Source: Geodermatophilus nigrescens (GTDB taxonomy: Bacteria; Actinomycetota; Actinomycetes; Mycobacteriales; Geodermatophilaceae). Taken from it: 64,000 nucleotides of DNA. This document shows positions 48,983 through 57,620 of this stretch, piece by piece. Under the pieces are notes generated by a model. It ran no database searches. It saw only the letters and a program-made list of their open reading frames with translations, and was not told the origin of the DNA. The position numbers and the translations under genes were made by a program. Every line of letters starts with the position of its first letter. The first letter of the stretch is position 1. The stretch is from assembly GCF_900129495.1 (NCBI RefSeq), contig NZ_FQVX01000003.1, positions 806,001-870,000 of the forward strand, read 5' to 3'.

Positions 48983-49596
48983 ACGCCCGCCTGACCCCCA
49001 GCGCGCAGCTCCGCGTAGCGGGCCGTGCACTGCTCCATCGTGGGCAGCGTCCCCTGCGCGCGGGCCTCGGCCAGCGTCGGCGCGGCGCGGTCCTTGTCCG
49101 ACAGCCGGACCTCCACGTCCGCCGGCCACGGCAGGTCCAGCTCGGGGTCCAGCGGCGAGACGCCGAACTCGCGGCCGGGGGAGTAGCCGGTGGAGACCAG
49201 GTAGGTCACCGACGAGCCGTCCTCCAGCGCGAGGAACGCGTGGCCCAGGCCCTCCGCGAGGAAGACGGCGCGCGGCTCGGCGGCGTCGAGCAGCACGGAG
49301 TCGGAGACGCCGAACGTCGGGGAGCCGACCCGCACGTCGACGACGACGTCGAGCACCCGGCCGGCCGGGCAGTAGACGTACTTGGCCTGGCCCGGGGGGA
49401 CGAGGGCGAAGTGCACGCCGCGCAGCACGCCGCGGGCCGACACGCTGTGGTTGGCCTGCGCGAGCGGCAGCGCCCAGCCGGTGGCCGCCGCGAGCACGTC
49501 GGCGCGGTACCACTCGGTGAACCGGCCGCGGTCGTCGCCGTGCGGCACCAGGTCGAGCACGTAGGTGTCCGGCACGGCGAGCTCGCGGATCTCCAC
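48979..49596 (-). CDS. rmlC: dTDP-4-dehydrorhamnose 3,5-epimerase
   Basis: 205 residues, cupin. GRFTEWYR, QANHSVSARGVLRGVHF (with the catalytic His and Arg) and AEGLGHAFLALEDGS are standard RmlC motifs. It produces dTDP-4-keto-L-rhamnose for cell-wall glycans. No other rhamnose genes adjoin it. GTG 49596 is chosen because TACCGT lies 7 nt upstream; GTG 49605 lies inside that box. Confidence 0.92.
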   Translation of the reverse strand: MEIRELAVPDTYVLDLVPHGDDRGRFTEWYRADVLAAATGWALPLAQANHSVSARGVLRGVHFALVPPGQAKYVYCPAGRVLDVVVDVRVGSPTFGVSDSVLLDAAEPRAVFLAEGLGHAFLALEDGSSVTYLVSTGYSPGREFGVSPLDPELDLPWPADVEVRLSDKDRAAPTLAEARAQGTLPTMEQCTARYAELRAGGQAGV

Positions 49597-49603
49597 GGCG
49601 GGC

Positions 49604-49609
49604 ACGGTA
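49604..49609 (-). promoter_or_regulatory. -10 box of rmlC
   Basis: TACCGT on the minus strand, 7 nt before GTG 49596. It overlaps the GTG that a longest-ORF rule would choose. Confidence 0.5.
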
Positions 49610-49661
49610 GCGAGCCGCCGTGCGCCCGGGGTCGGCGGCAGAGGGACCCCCGGCGCCGCAC

Positions 49662-49667
49662 TACCCT
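49662..49667 (+). promoter_or_regulatory. -10 box of the malic enzyme gene
   Basis: TACCCT, 9 nt before ATG 49677; leaderless. Confidence 0.5.
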
Positions 49668-49676
49668 CCGGGGTCC

Positions 49677-50897
49677 ATGAGCGCAGAGACGGGCTCGCCC
49701 GCGACCGCTGCCGACCGCACGCCGCGGGCCCCGGCGGAGGACCGCTTCGCCTCCGACCCGGCCTTCGAGGTGCACGAGGGCGGGAAGCTCGTGGTGCGCC
49801 CCACCCGCGGGATCGAGTCCCGCGAGGACCTCGCGCTCACCTACACCCCCGGCGTCGCCCGCGTCTCCAGCGCCATCGCCGCCGAGCCGGAGCTGGCCCG
49901 CCGCTTCACCTGGGCCTCCCGCGTCGTCGCGGTGGTCTCCGACGGCACCGCCGTCCTGGGTCTCGGCGACATCGGGCCGGCGGCGGCGCTGCCGGTGATG
50001 GAGGGCAAGGCCTGCCTGTTCAGCGAGTTCGCCGGGCTGTCGTCGGTGCCGGTCGTGCTGTCGACGACCGACGTCGACCGGATCGTGGAGACCGTCGCCG
50101 CCATCGCGCCGTCGTTCGGGGGCATCAACCTCGAGGACATCAGCGCCCCGCGCTGCTTCGAGATCGAGGACCGGCTGCGCGAGCGGCTCGACGTCCCGGT
50201 CATGCACGACGACCAGCACGGGACGGCGATCGTCGTGCTCGCCGCGCTGCGCAACGCCGCCCGGGTCACCGGCCGCACCCTGGCCGACCTGCGGGTGGTG
50301 GTGGCGGGCGCCGGCGCGGCGGGCATCGCCTGCACGCGGATCCTGCTCGGCGCCGGGGTCGGGGACATCTGCGTCGCCGACTCCCGCGGCGTGCTGCACC
50401 CCGGCCGCGAGGACCTCACCCCGGTCAAGCGGTGGGTCGCCGAGCACACCAACCGCTCGGGCTACGCCGGCACGATGACCGGCGCGCTCGAGGGCGCCGA
50501 CGTCTACCTGGGCCTGTCCGGCGGCTCGGTGCCCGAGGCCGCGATCGCCTCGATGGCGCCGGGCTGCATCGTGTTCTCCCTGGCCAACCCGACGCCGGAG
50601 GTCGACCCGGAGATGGCCGCGCGGTACGCCGCCGTCGTCGCCACCGGGCGCAGCGACCTGCCGAACCAGATCAACAACGTGCTCGCCTTCCCCGGGGTGT
50701 TCCGCGGCGCCATCGACGCGGGCGCCACGGCGATCACCGAGGAGATGAAGCTGGCCGCCGCCGAGGCCATCGCCGGCGTCGTCGGCGACGACCTCGCGCC
50801 CGGGTACGTCGTGCCGAGCCCGCTGGACCGGCGGGTGGCCACCGCGGTCGCCGAGGCCGTGGCCGCCACCGCCCGGGCGCAGGGCATCACCCGCTGA
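49677..50897 (+). CDS. NAD(P)-dependent malic enzyme
   Basis: 406 residues, short bacterial form without the C-terminal phosphotransacetylase domain. LTYTPGVA with the catalytic Tyr, the Lys in MEGKACLF, metal-binding [14 protein letters not shown], the signature [14 protein letters not shown] and the nucleotide fold [19 protein letters not shown] are intact. It decarboxylates malate to pyruvate. ATG 49677 follows a leaderless -10; GTG 49620 lies upstream of that promoter. The 3' end overlaps the convergent decarboxylase gene by 11 bp. Confidence 0.95.
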   Translation: MSAETGSPATAADRTPRAPAEDRFASDPAFEVHEGGKLVVRPTRGIESREDLALTYTPGVARVSSAIAAEPELARRFTWASRVVAVVSDGTAVLGLGDIGPAAALPVMEGKACLFSEFAGLSSVPVVLSTTDVDRIVETVAAIAPSFGGINLEDISAPRCFEIEDRLRERLDVPVMHDDQHGTAIVVLAALRNAARVTGRTLADLRVVVAGAGAAGIACTRILLGAGVGDICVADSRGVLHPGREDLTPVKRWVAEHTNRSGYAGTMTGALEGADVYLGLSGGSVPEAAIASMAPGCIVFSLANPTPEVDPEMAARYAAVVATGRSDLPNQINNVLAFPGVFRGAIDAGATAITEEMKLAAAEAIAGVVGDDLAPGYVVPSPLDRRVATAVAEAVAATARAQGITR

Positions 50898-52353
50898 ACG
50901 CCGCCCGGCGGGGCCGGTAGACCAGGTCGAGGACACCGGCCAGCAGCCGCTCGGCCACCGGGCGGGGGAGCGCCGCCACCAGGGCGTGCACCGGCGCCAT
51001 CCGCTCGGGCAGCCGCCCGCCGCCGACGCCGGCCAGCTCCAGCAGCGCGTCGACCTCGGCCACGGTGAGCGCGGCCGGGTCGATCGTCGCGGCGGCCGCC
51101 ACCAGGTCCGGGTCGGCCACGGGGCGGGGCAGCTCGGCGGCGGCCCGGGCGGCGTCGGCGAGGTCGGCGAGCAGGGCGTCCACCCGGCCCGCGGTGGCGC
51201 CGGTGACGGTGAGGTGCAGCGTGGCGGGCAGGTCGGCGCCGCCGGGCTGGGCGAACGGCGGCTGGGGCTGCAGCAGCCAGCCGCGGGCGGTGGCCTCGTC
51301 GGCGAGATTCAGCACGTCGACGCCGTCCGGGCCGTCCTGCGCCAGCGCGACCAGCGTGGCCACCGGCGTCCCGACCACCCGCAGTCCCGGGATCGCCGCC
51401 GCGCCCCCGGCCAGCGCGACCGTCGCCGCCCGGGTGGCCCGCGCGAGCTCCGCGTAGCCGTCGCGCCCCAGCCAGCGGTGCACGGCCCAGGCGGCGGCCA
51501 TCGGGCCGGCCGGGCGGGTGCCGGCCAGCGTCGGGTTGACCACCGGGTAGCCGGGCCAGCCGGCGGTGCTGAACCAGTGCCCCTGCCGGAGCTCGGGCTC
51601 GGCGGTGAGCAGCACCGAGACGCCCTTGGGCGCGTAGCCGTACTTGTGCAGGTCCACCGACAGCGAGGTCACGCCGGGCACCGACAGGTCGAACGGCTCG
51701 GGGACGTCGTCGAGGAAGGGCAGCACCCACCCGCCGATGCACGCGTCGACGTGGCAGGGGACGCCCGCGGCGGCGGCCAGCGCGGCCACCTCGCCGACCG
51801 GGTCGAGCACGCCGTGCGGGTAGGACGGCGCGCTGACCACGACCAGCGCGGCCCGGTCGTCCAGCGCCCCGGCCACCGCCGCCGGCAGCGCCCGGCAGGT
51901 GTCCGGGTCGACGGCGACGTCGGCGACCTCGAGGTCGAACAGGTGCGCGGCCTTGCGGAACGCGGCGTGCGCGGTGACCGGCAGGACGAGCCGGGGCCGC
52001 CCGCTGCCGCCCCGCCGGTAGCCTCCCCGCGCCCGCCACCGCTCGCGGGCGGCCAGCACCGCCAGCAGGCAGCTCTCGGTGCCGCCGCTGGTGACCGTGC
52101 CGACCGTCGCCGGGCCGCCGCCGAGCAGGTCGGCCGCCGCGCCCACCAGGTCGTCCTCGATGCGGGCGACGCTCGGGAAGGCGGTCGGGTCCAGCGCGTT
52201 GGTCCACTGGAACGCGGCCTGCGCGGCGGCGGCGAGGTCCTCGACGCCGGCCCGTCCGGAGTCGTAGACGTAGGCCATCGTCGAGCCCCCGTGGGTGGGC
52301 ACGTCGCCGGCCTGCAGCGCGGTGAGCTCGGCCAGCACCTCCTGCGGCGTCAC
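50887..52353 (-). CDS. PLP-dependent decarboxylase, group II type
   Basis: 488 residues. SGGTESCLLAVLAAR, HVDACIGGWVLPF (Asp203) and the Schiff-base lysine Lys237 in SVDLHKYGYAPKG place it with glutamate decarboxylase/sphingosine-1-phosphate-lyase-like enzymes. The pattern STAGWPGYPVVNPTLAG is closest to the lyase-like branch. A helical extension of about 90 residues follows the usual end. The last gene of a four-gene coupled operon; the GTG overlaps the transporter stop (GTGA, 52350). Substrate unknown. Confidence 0.85.
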   Translation of the reverse strand: MTPQEVLAELTALQAGDVPTHGGSTMAYVYDSGRAGVEDLAAAAQAAFQWTNALDPTAFPSVARIEDDLVGAAADLLGGGPATVGTVTSGGTESCLLAVLAARERWRARGGYRRGGSGRPRLVLPVTAHAAFRKAAHLFDLEVADVAVDPDTCRALPAAVAGALDDRAALVVVSAPSYPHGVLDPVGEVAALAAAAGVPCHVDACIGGWVLPFLDDVPEPFDLSVPGVTSLSVDLHKYGYAPKGVSVLLTAEPELRQGHWFSTAGWPGYPVVNPTLAGTRPAGPMAAAWAVHRWLGRDGYAELARATRAATVALAGGAAAIPGLRVVGTPVATLVALAQDGPDGVDVLNLADEATARGWLLQPQPPFAQPGGADLPATLHLTVTGATAGRVDALLADLADAARAAAELPRPVADPDLVAAAATIDPAALTVAEVDALLELAGVGGGRLPERMAPVHALVAALPRPVAERLLAGVLDLVYRPRRAAFSG

Positions 52354-53690
52354 GCGGGGACCTCCTGGGGCCGGTCGGGGACGGGGTCGAGCCGGTAGCG
52401 GGCGAGCACCGGCAGGCTGGCGAGCACGAGCAGCGCCGGGACGACCGAGAAGCCCAGCCGTACGGCGAGCACCGCGCCGTCGGACTGGACGGCGTCGCCG
52501 CCGGCGGAGGAGCGGTAGCCGGCCGCCGCGAGCAGCAGCCCGAGCAGGCCCGGGCCGACGGCGAGGCCGAGCGTCTCGGCCGCCGTCCACACGCCGGTGA
52601 AGACGCCCGCGCGCCGCTGCCCGGAGGCGGCCTCGTCGGCGGCCACGACGTCGGGCAGCATCGCCAGCGGGAACATCTGCATGCCGGCGTAGCCGACGCC
52701 GACCAGGACGACGAGGGCCAGCGCGGGCCCGGTGCCGCCCGGGCCGACCAGCGCCAGGGCCGCCGCGCCCGCGGTGAACAGCGCCGAGGACGCCAGCAGC
52801 CCGGTGCGCTTGCCCAGCCGCCGGCTCACCCGCAGCCACAGCGGCATGACGACGATCGCCGGGCCGACCAGCGCGGCGAACAGCAGCGAGCCCGCGGCGG
52901 CGTCGCCGAGCACCTGCTCGGAGAAGTACGGGACGCCGGCGAGCATCACGCCGATGCCGAGCGCCTGGACGACGAAGCCGGTGAGCAGCACCCGGAACGG
53001 CCGGGACCGCCAGGCCAGCACCAGCGTGGCGCCGAGCCGGCCCTCGCTCGTGGCGCGGGTGAGGGTGGGCGCGCGGCGGGTGCCGGCGACCGCGCCGAGC
53101 ATCCCGCCGGCCAGCAGCAGCGCGACGAACACGGCCATCGCCAGGTGGCCGCCGCGCCCGCCGCCGAACGCGTCGACCACCGCCGGGGCGCCGGCGCCGG
53201 CGAGCAGGATGCCGAGCGCGAGGGCGGCCACCCGCCACGACATGAGCGTGGCGCGCTCGCCCGGGTCGTCGGTGATCTCGGCCGGCTGGGCGACGTAGGG
53301 CACCTGGAAGCAGCCGTAGGCGGTGGCGGCGAGCAGGAAGGCGACCGCCACCCAGGCGGCGGCCAGCGCCGGCGGCTCCCCGGGGCCGGCGAAGACCAGC
53401 ACGAACAGCGGCGGCAGGGCCAGCCCGCCGGCGAGCATCCACGGCCGGCGCGGCCCCCAGCGGCCGGTCGTGCGGTCCGACCGGCTGCCGATCCAGGGGT
53501 TGAGCAGCACGTCCCACGCCTTGGGGGCGAACACGACCAGGCCGGCCAGCCCGGCGGCGACGCCGAGCTCGTCGGTCAGGTAGTACAGGAGGAGCAGGCC
53601 GGGCACGGTGCCGAACGCGGCGGTGCCGATGGAGCCCACGGCGTAGCCCAGGTGCGTGCCCCGGGACAGGCGCGGTGCGACGGCGGTCAC
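52350..53690 (-). CDS. GPH-type MFS transporter
   Basis: 446 residues with about twelve helices. The GPH (glycoside-pentoside-hexuronide:cation symporter) hallmarks are present: LVVFAPKAWDVLLNPWIGSR, SDRTTGRWGPRRPWML and VPYVAQPAEITDDPGERATL. The substrate is probably a sugar-like or small solute with cation symport, but family members are diverse. Coupled on both sides by GTGA overlaps (52350, 53687), so it likely moves the substrate or product of the neighbouring enzymes. Confidence 0.87.
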   Translation of the reverse strand: MTAVAPRLSRGTHLGYAVGSIGTAAFGTVPGLLLLYYLTDELGVAAGLAGLVVFAPKAWDVLLNPWIGSRSDRTTGRWGPRRPWMLAGGLALPPLFVLVFAGPGEPPALAAAWVAVAFLLAATAYGCFQVPYVAQPAEITDDPGERATLMSWRVAALALGILLAGAGAPAVVDAFGGGRGGHLAMAVFVALLLAGGMLGAVAGTRRAPTLTRATSEGRLGATLVLAWRSRPFRVLLTGFVVQALGIGVMLAGVPYFSEQVLGDAAAGSLLFAALVGPAIVVMPLWLRVSRRLGKRTGLLASSALFTAGAAALALVGPGGTGPALALVVLVGVGYAGMQMFPLAMLPDVVAADEAASGQRRAGVFTGVWTAAETLGLAVGPGLLGLLLAAAGYRSSAGGDAVQSDGAVLAVRLGFSVVPALLVLASLPVLARYRLDPVPDRPQEVPA

Positions 53691-54739
53691 AGCGGGGCAC
53701 CGTAGCGGCCGGCGGCCGGGCGCGCCCCGAGCGCCCGCACCGCGGCGGTGGTCAGCCCGGCCAGGACCAGCACCCAGCCGGCGCGGGCGACCAGCCAGGC
53801 GGGGTCGTCCGGCAGGTCGTGCAACCCGGGCAGCGGCGCGGCCGGCAGCGTGCCGAGCCACAGGAGCACGAACAGCGGCTGGTGCAGCAGGAACACCGGC
53901 AGCGCCGACCGTCCGGTGGCGACCGCGGCGTCGGCCAGCGGCCCGCGGGCCCGGCGCAGCACTGGCAGCAGCAGCCCGGCCGCGCCGGCCTGCGCCAGCC
54001 CCAGGGCGAGCGTGGCCGCCGACGGCGGGTCCAGGTTGGAGGCCCCGACGCCCGGGACGCCGACCGCCGTCACCGGCAGCCCGCCGGCGGTCACCAGCAG
54101 GACGACGGCGAGCACCCCGCCGGCCAGCAGCGCCACGCAGGCACCCGGGCCGGGCTCGCGCCGGGCGGCCGCCACGCCCAGCTGCCACGGCACCCACCAC
54201 GCGGCCAGCGCGGTGGCGACCGTCCCGGCGGTCCCCGGCACCAGCGGCCCGGCCAGCGCGAGCCCGAGCGGCAGGACGGCGGCCGCCGCGCCGAGGCGGG
54301 CGTCCAGCCGCACCAGCAGCGGCGTCGCCAGCGACAGCACCAGGTACACGCCGAGGAACCACAGCGGCCGCAGCGACAGCGTGACGACGGTCCGGACGAC
54401 GCCCTGCGACGCCCCGGCCACCGCCAGCGCGGTCGCGAGGGCCGCCACCGCGGCCACGAGGGCGACCACCGGCCCGGCGGCCCGGCGCAGCGTCCGCGAC
54501 CACCGCCGCGCCCCGGTCCCGCGGGCCGCCGCCCAGCCCGCGACGAGGAAGAACAGGGCGAGCGTCTGCAGCAGCCAGCTGACCGGCGCCAGCGCGGGCA
54601 TCCCGGCGAGCGGGCTGCCGGTGACCACCCGCCCGTCCACCGCCCCGGGCGCCCCGGGCGCGGTGACCAGCCAGTGCCCGAGGACGACGCCGGCGAGCGC
54701 CAGGGCGCGCAGCAGGTCCGGGCCGCGGTCGCGGGTCAC
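53687..54739 (-). CDS. Acyltransferase 3-family membrane protein
   Basis: 350 residues, about ten helices. RGPDLLRALALAGVVLGHWL is the family's N-terminal motif with His; LALFFLVAGWAAARG and ALPVFLLHQPLFVLLWLG also fit. Such proteins transfer acyl groups to sugars, peptides or lipids at the membrane. Coupled to the secreted hydrolase upstream and the transporter downstream. Acceptor unknown. Confidence 0.82.
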   Translation of the reverse strand: MTRDRGPDLLRALALAGVVLGHWLVTAPGAPGAVDGRVVTGSPLAGMPALAPVSWLLQTLALFFLVAGWAAARGTGARRWSRTLRRAAGPVVALVAAVAALATALAVAGASQGVVRTVVTLSLRPLWFLGVYLVLSLATPLLVRLDARLGAAAAVLPLGLALAGPLVPGTAGTVATALAAWWVPWQLGVAAARREPGPGACVALLAGGVLAVVLLVTAGGLPVTAVGVPGVGASNLDPPSAATLALGLAQAGAAGLLLPVLRRARGPLADAAVATGRSALPVFLLHQPLFVLLWLGTLPAAPLPGLHDLPDDPAWLVARAGWVLVLAGLTTAAVRALGARPAAGRYGAPL

Positions 54740-55572
54740 GCCGCACCGCCCGCGGGTGCGGTGGCGATCCGGGCGATCGCCTCGAGGGACGCCGTCCCCG
54801 GTGAGAGGTAGCCGTCGTGCCCGCGCACGCCGTCGACCGGCAGCGGGCGGGCGCCGAAGCCGGGGCCGGCCGGGTCGCGGCCGTGCCCGAGGTCGCCGAT
54901 CCGCAGGCCCGGCACCCGGCCGATCCAGTCGGCGTCCGCCCGCCCGGCCCACACCCGGGCGGTGGTGCCCAGGTCCGCCACCGACCCGGCGCGCGCCCCG
55001 GGGCTGCCCAGGAGCACCACGTCCTCGGCGGCGAGGTCCGGCGCGGCCAGCGCCGCGACGACGGCGCCGTAGCTGTGCCCGACCACCGTCACGTGCGCCG
55101 CCGCCGACGGGCCGGCCCGCAGGTCGTCGACGAACCGCACGAGCGCGGTGGCCCCGGCACGGGCGAGCCGGCCGCTCGCGGCGTCCACGCCCAGCCCGTC
55201 CGGCGTCACGTAGCCCACCCAGAGGACGACGGCGAGGCCCGGGCCGCCGGCGTCGGCGAGGGCCCGCGCCCAGCCGAACGGGCGCCGCCGCGGGTCGGCG
55301 TGGTCGTGCAGCCGGGCGAGGTCGGTGTCGGACCCGGGCACCAGCACCGCCACCGAGCGGGCCGTCGCGAGGTCGCCGAGGACGACGACGGCGAGGCCCC
55401 GGCCGGCCGGGTCGCAGCCGAGGACGCCCACCGGCCCGAGCCGCGCGGCCAGGTCGGCGGCGCACGCGGCGTCGAGCCGCACGGGCGCCGGGACGGCGGC
55501 CTCCGACGGCTGCGCGGACGCCGTCCACAGGGCGCTGACCAGCAGGAACGAGGCGGTCCACCGGTTTCTCAC
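54736..55572 (-). CDS. Secreted DUF1023 alpha/beta hydrolase
   Basis: 278 residues. A Sec-type signal peptide (MRNRWTASFLLVSALWTASA, cleavage probably after SEA) precedes a DUF1023 hydrolase with nucleophile elbow VVGHSYGAVVA and a late histidine in GVRGHDGYLSPG. It would act outside the membrane on an ester or lipid. TAGCGT 8 nt before GTG 55572 makes it the leaderless first gene of the four-gene operon. Confidence 0.87.
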   Translation of the reverse strand: MRNRWTASFLLVSALWTASAQPSEAAVPAPVRLDAACAADLAARLGPVGVLGCDPAGRGLAVVVLGDLATARSVAVLVPGSDTDLARLHDHADPRRRPFGWARALADAGGPGLAVVLWVGYVTPDGLGVDAASGRLARAGATALVRFVDDLRAGPSAAAHVTVVGHSYGAVVAALAAPDLAAEDVVLLGSPGARAGSVADLGTTARVWAGRADADWIGRVPGLRIGDLGHGRDPAGPGFGARPLPVDGVRGHDGYLSPGTASLEAIARIATAPAGGAA

Positions 55573-55580
55573 GCTGCCCG

Positions 55581-55586
55581 ACGCTA
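55581..55586 (-). promoter_or_regulatory. -10 box of the four-gene operon
   Basis: TAGCGT on the minus strand, 8 nt before GTG 55572. The only promoter evident for the operon 55572-50887. Confidence 0.5.
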
Positions 55587-55647
55587 GGCAGGTCGGGCGC
55601 CCGGATCGTCACACCGGGGAGCCCACCTGCGGGTGCTACCGGGGTAC

Positions 55648-56328
55648 TCAGGAGCCGGGGGAGACCAGCCCCGTCTCGTACGCCAGTACCACCGCCTGCG
55701 CGCGGTCGCGCAGCCCGAGCTTGGTGAACACGCGGCTCACGTGGGTCTTCACCGTCTGCTCGGCGAGCACCAGGTGCGCGGCGATCTCGGTGTTGGACAG
55801 CCCGCGGGCCACCAGGGCGAGCACCTCGGCCTCGCGCTCGGTCAGCGCGGTCAGCACCTGGGGGCGGGGGGCGGGCGCGGCGGTGGGGCGGGCGGCCACG
55901 AAGTCGGCGATCAGCCGGCGGGTCACCGCGGGCGCGAGCAGCGCGTCCCCGGCCGCGACCACCCGCACCGCGTGCAGCAGCTCGGCGGCCGGCGCGTGCT
56001 TGAGCAGGAACCCGCTGGCCCCGGCGCGCAGCGCGTCGTAGACGTAGTCGTCGAGGTCGAAGGTGGTGAGCACCAGCACCCGCGGGTGCGGCGGGTCGCC
56101 CGACAGCAGCGCGCGGGTGGCCTCCAGCCCGTCGAGCACCGGCATCCGCACGTCCATGAGCACGACGTCGGGCGCCCGCCCGGCCGCGGCCAGGCCCGCG
56201 TGGGTGGCCAGCGCGGCCGCGCCGTCGCCGGCGGTGCCCACGACCTCGACGTCGGGCTGGGCGCCGAGCAGCGCGGCGAAGCCCTCGCGGACCATCTCCT
56301 GGTCGTCGACCAGCATCACCCGGATCAC
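55648..56328 (-). CDS. NarL/LuxR-family response regulator
   Basis: 226 residues. The receiver has the acidic pair at Asp8-Asp9 and phospho-acceptor Asp59 (VVLMDVRMP), with the conserved Lys in GFLLKHAP. The C-terminal LuxR helix-turn-helix is LTEREAEVLALVARGLSNTE followed by TVKTHVSRVFTKL. The GTG overlaps the kinase stop (GTGA, 56325), so kinase and regulator are made together. Target genes are unknown. Confidence 0.93.
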   Translation of the reverse strand: MIRVMLVDDQEMVREGFAALLGAQPDVEVVGTAGDGAAALATHAGLAAAGRAPDVVLMDVRMPVLDGLEATRALLSGDPPHPRVLVLTTFDLDDYVYDALRAGASGFLLKHAPAAELLHAVRVVAAGDALLAPAVTRRLIADFVAARPTAAPAPRPQVLTALTEREAEVLALVARGLSNTEIAAHLVLAEQTVKTHVSRVFTKLGLRDRAQAVVLAYETGLVSPGS

Positions 56329-57590
56329 CGGCGCGCGACCTCCAGCGGCAGCTCGGCGAGCACCCGGAAGCCGCCGTCGGCGGTGGGGCCGGCGTCGAGG
56401 CGCCCGCCGTGCAGCTCGGCCCGCTCCCGCATGCCGGTCAGGCCGTTGCCGGCGCCGGGGGTGCCCGGCACGGCGCCGGGGCCGTTGACCACCTCGATAC
56501 GCACGGCGCCGCCGTCCTGCCGCACCGTCACCCGCACCGGCGCCCCGGGGGCGTGCTGGGCGGCGTTGGACAGCGCCTGCTGCGCGATGCGGAAGACGCT
56601 CAGTCCCAGGCCCGCGGGCAGGTCGAGGTCGGCGACCTCCACCCTCAGGTCGGTGCCCGCCGCGCGGACGCCGGCGAACAGCGCGCCGAGGTCGGCGGTG
56701 CCCGGCTGCGGCGACCGCTCGGCGTCCTGGTCCTCGGCGCGCAGCACGCCGAGCAGCCGCTGCAGCTCGGTGAGCGCGGTGCGGGCGGTGCCGGCCACCT
56801 CGGCGAGCTCCGCGCCGGCCCGCACGTCCAGCGGGGCCAGGCGGTAGGGCGCGGTCTCGCAGCGCACCGCGATGAGCGACAGGTGGTGGGCGACGACGTC
56901 GTGCATCTCCCGCGCGATCCGGGCCCGCTCGGCCAGCGCGCCGCGGGCGGCCTGCGCCTCCGCCGTCCGGGCCTGCTCGGCCTCCAGCGCGCGCCGGGCG
57001 TCCCACCGGGCGCCCAGGCTCGCTCCGACCACCAGCGGGGCCAGCACGCCGAGGAACGCCACGGGCAGGGTGAGCCGCAGGTCGACCGGCCACGGCGTCG
57101 TCGCGCCGAGCACGACGACGAGCGCCAGCGAGACCACCGCGACGCCGAGCGCCACCCTCCGGGCGCAGGCCCAGGCGACGGCGAGCAGCACCGGGCACCA
57201 CAGCGTCCACTGCCAGCCCTCGAGGACGGGCGCGGGCGCCGGGGGAGGGGGCAGCGCGTAACCGACGAGCACGAGGCCCAGCAGCGACAGCCGCCACCCG
57301 TCGAGCGGGCGGCGCACCGCGAGCACGAACCCGGCCAGCAGCGGCGCCGCGGTGAGCAGGAACAGGCCGCTGGAGAGCCGGCTCGAGGCGCCCGCCCCCG
57401 ACGCGGTCAGCCACGTGACGTAGCCGGCGAGCGCGACGACGAGCAGCAGCAGGCGGTCCCAGCGCCGCTTGCGGGGCCGCCACGGCGGGCGGCCGGTATC
57501 GACGGCGGTCCACAGCGCCGCGGCGACCGCGCCGGGCACGGGGCGCAGCAGCGGCAGCGACCAGCGCGCTGCGGTGTGGAGGACGGTCAT
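56325..57590 (-). CDS. HisKA_3 sensor histidine kinase
   Basis: 421 residues. Five or six membrane helices fill the first 190 residues with little extracellular sequence, suggesting a membrane-state or small-ligand sensor. The H-box is EMHDVVAHHLSLIAV with His230; the HATPase ends GNGLTGMRERAELHGGRLDAG. DesK/NarX-like group. TAGGTT 9 nt before the ATG makes it leaderless. Cognate regulator immediately downstream. Confidence 0.92.
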   Translation of the reverse strand: MTVLHTAARWSLPLLRPVPGAVAAALWTAVDTGRPPWRPRKRRWDRLLLLVVALAGYVTWLTASGAGASSRLSSGLFLLTAAPLLAGFVLAVRRPLDGWRLSLLGLVLVGYALPPPPAPAPVLEGWQWTLWCPVLLAVAWACARRVALGVAVVSLALVVVLGATTPWPVDLRLTLPVAFLGVLAPLVVGASLGARWDARRALEAEQARTAEAQAARGALAERARIAREMHDVVAHHLSLIAVRCETAPYRLAPLDVRAGAELAEVAGTARTALTELQRLLGVLRAEDQDAERSPQPGTADLGALFAGVRAAGTDLRVEVADLDLPAGLGLSVFRIAQQALSNAAQHAPGAPVRVTVRQDGGAVRIEVVNGPGAVPGTPGAGNGLTGMRERAELHGGRLDAGPTADGGFRVLAELPLEVARR

Positions 57591-57599
57591 GGCGAGCGC

Positions 57600-57605
57600 A
57601 ACCTA
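57600..57605 (-). promoter_or_regulatory. -10 box of the two-component operon
   Basis: TAGGTT on the minus strand, 9 nt before ATG 57590. Confidence 0.5.
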
Positions 57606-57620
57606 GCGCTGCCCGGCGAC

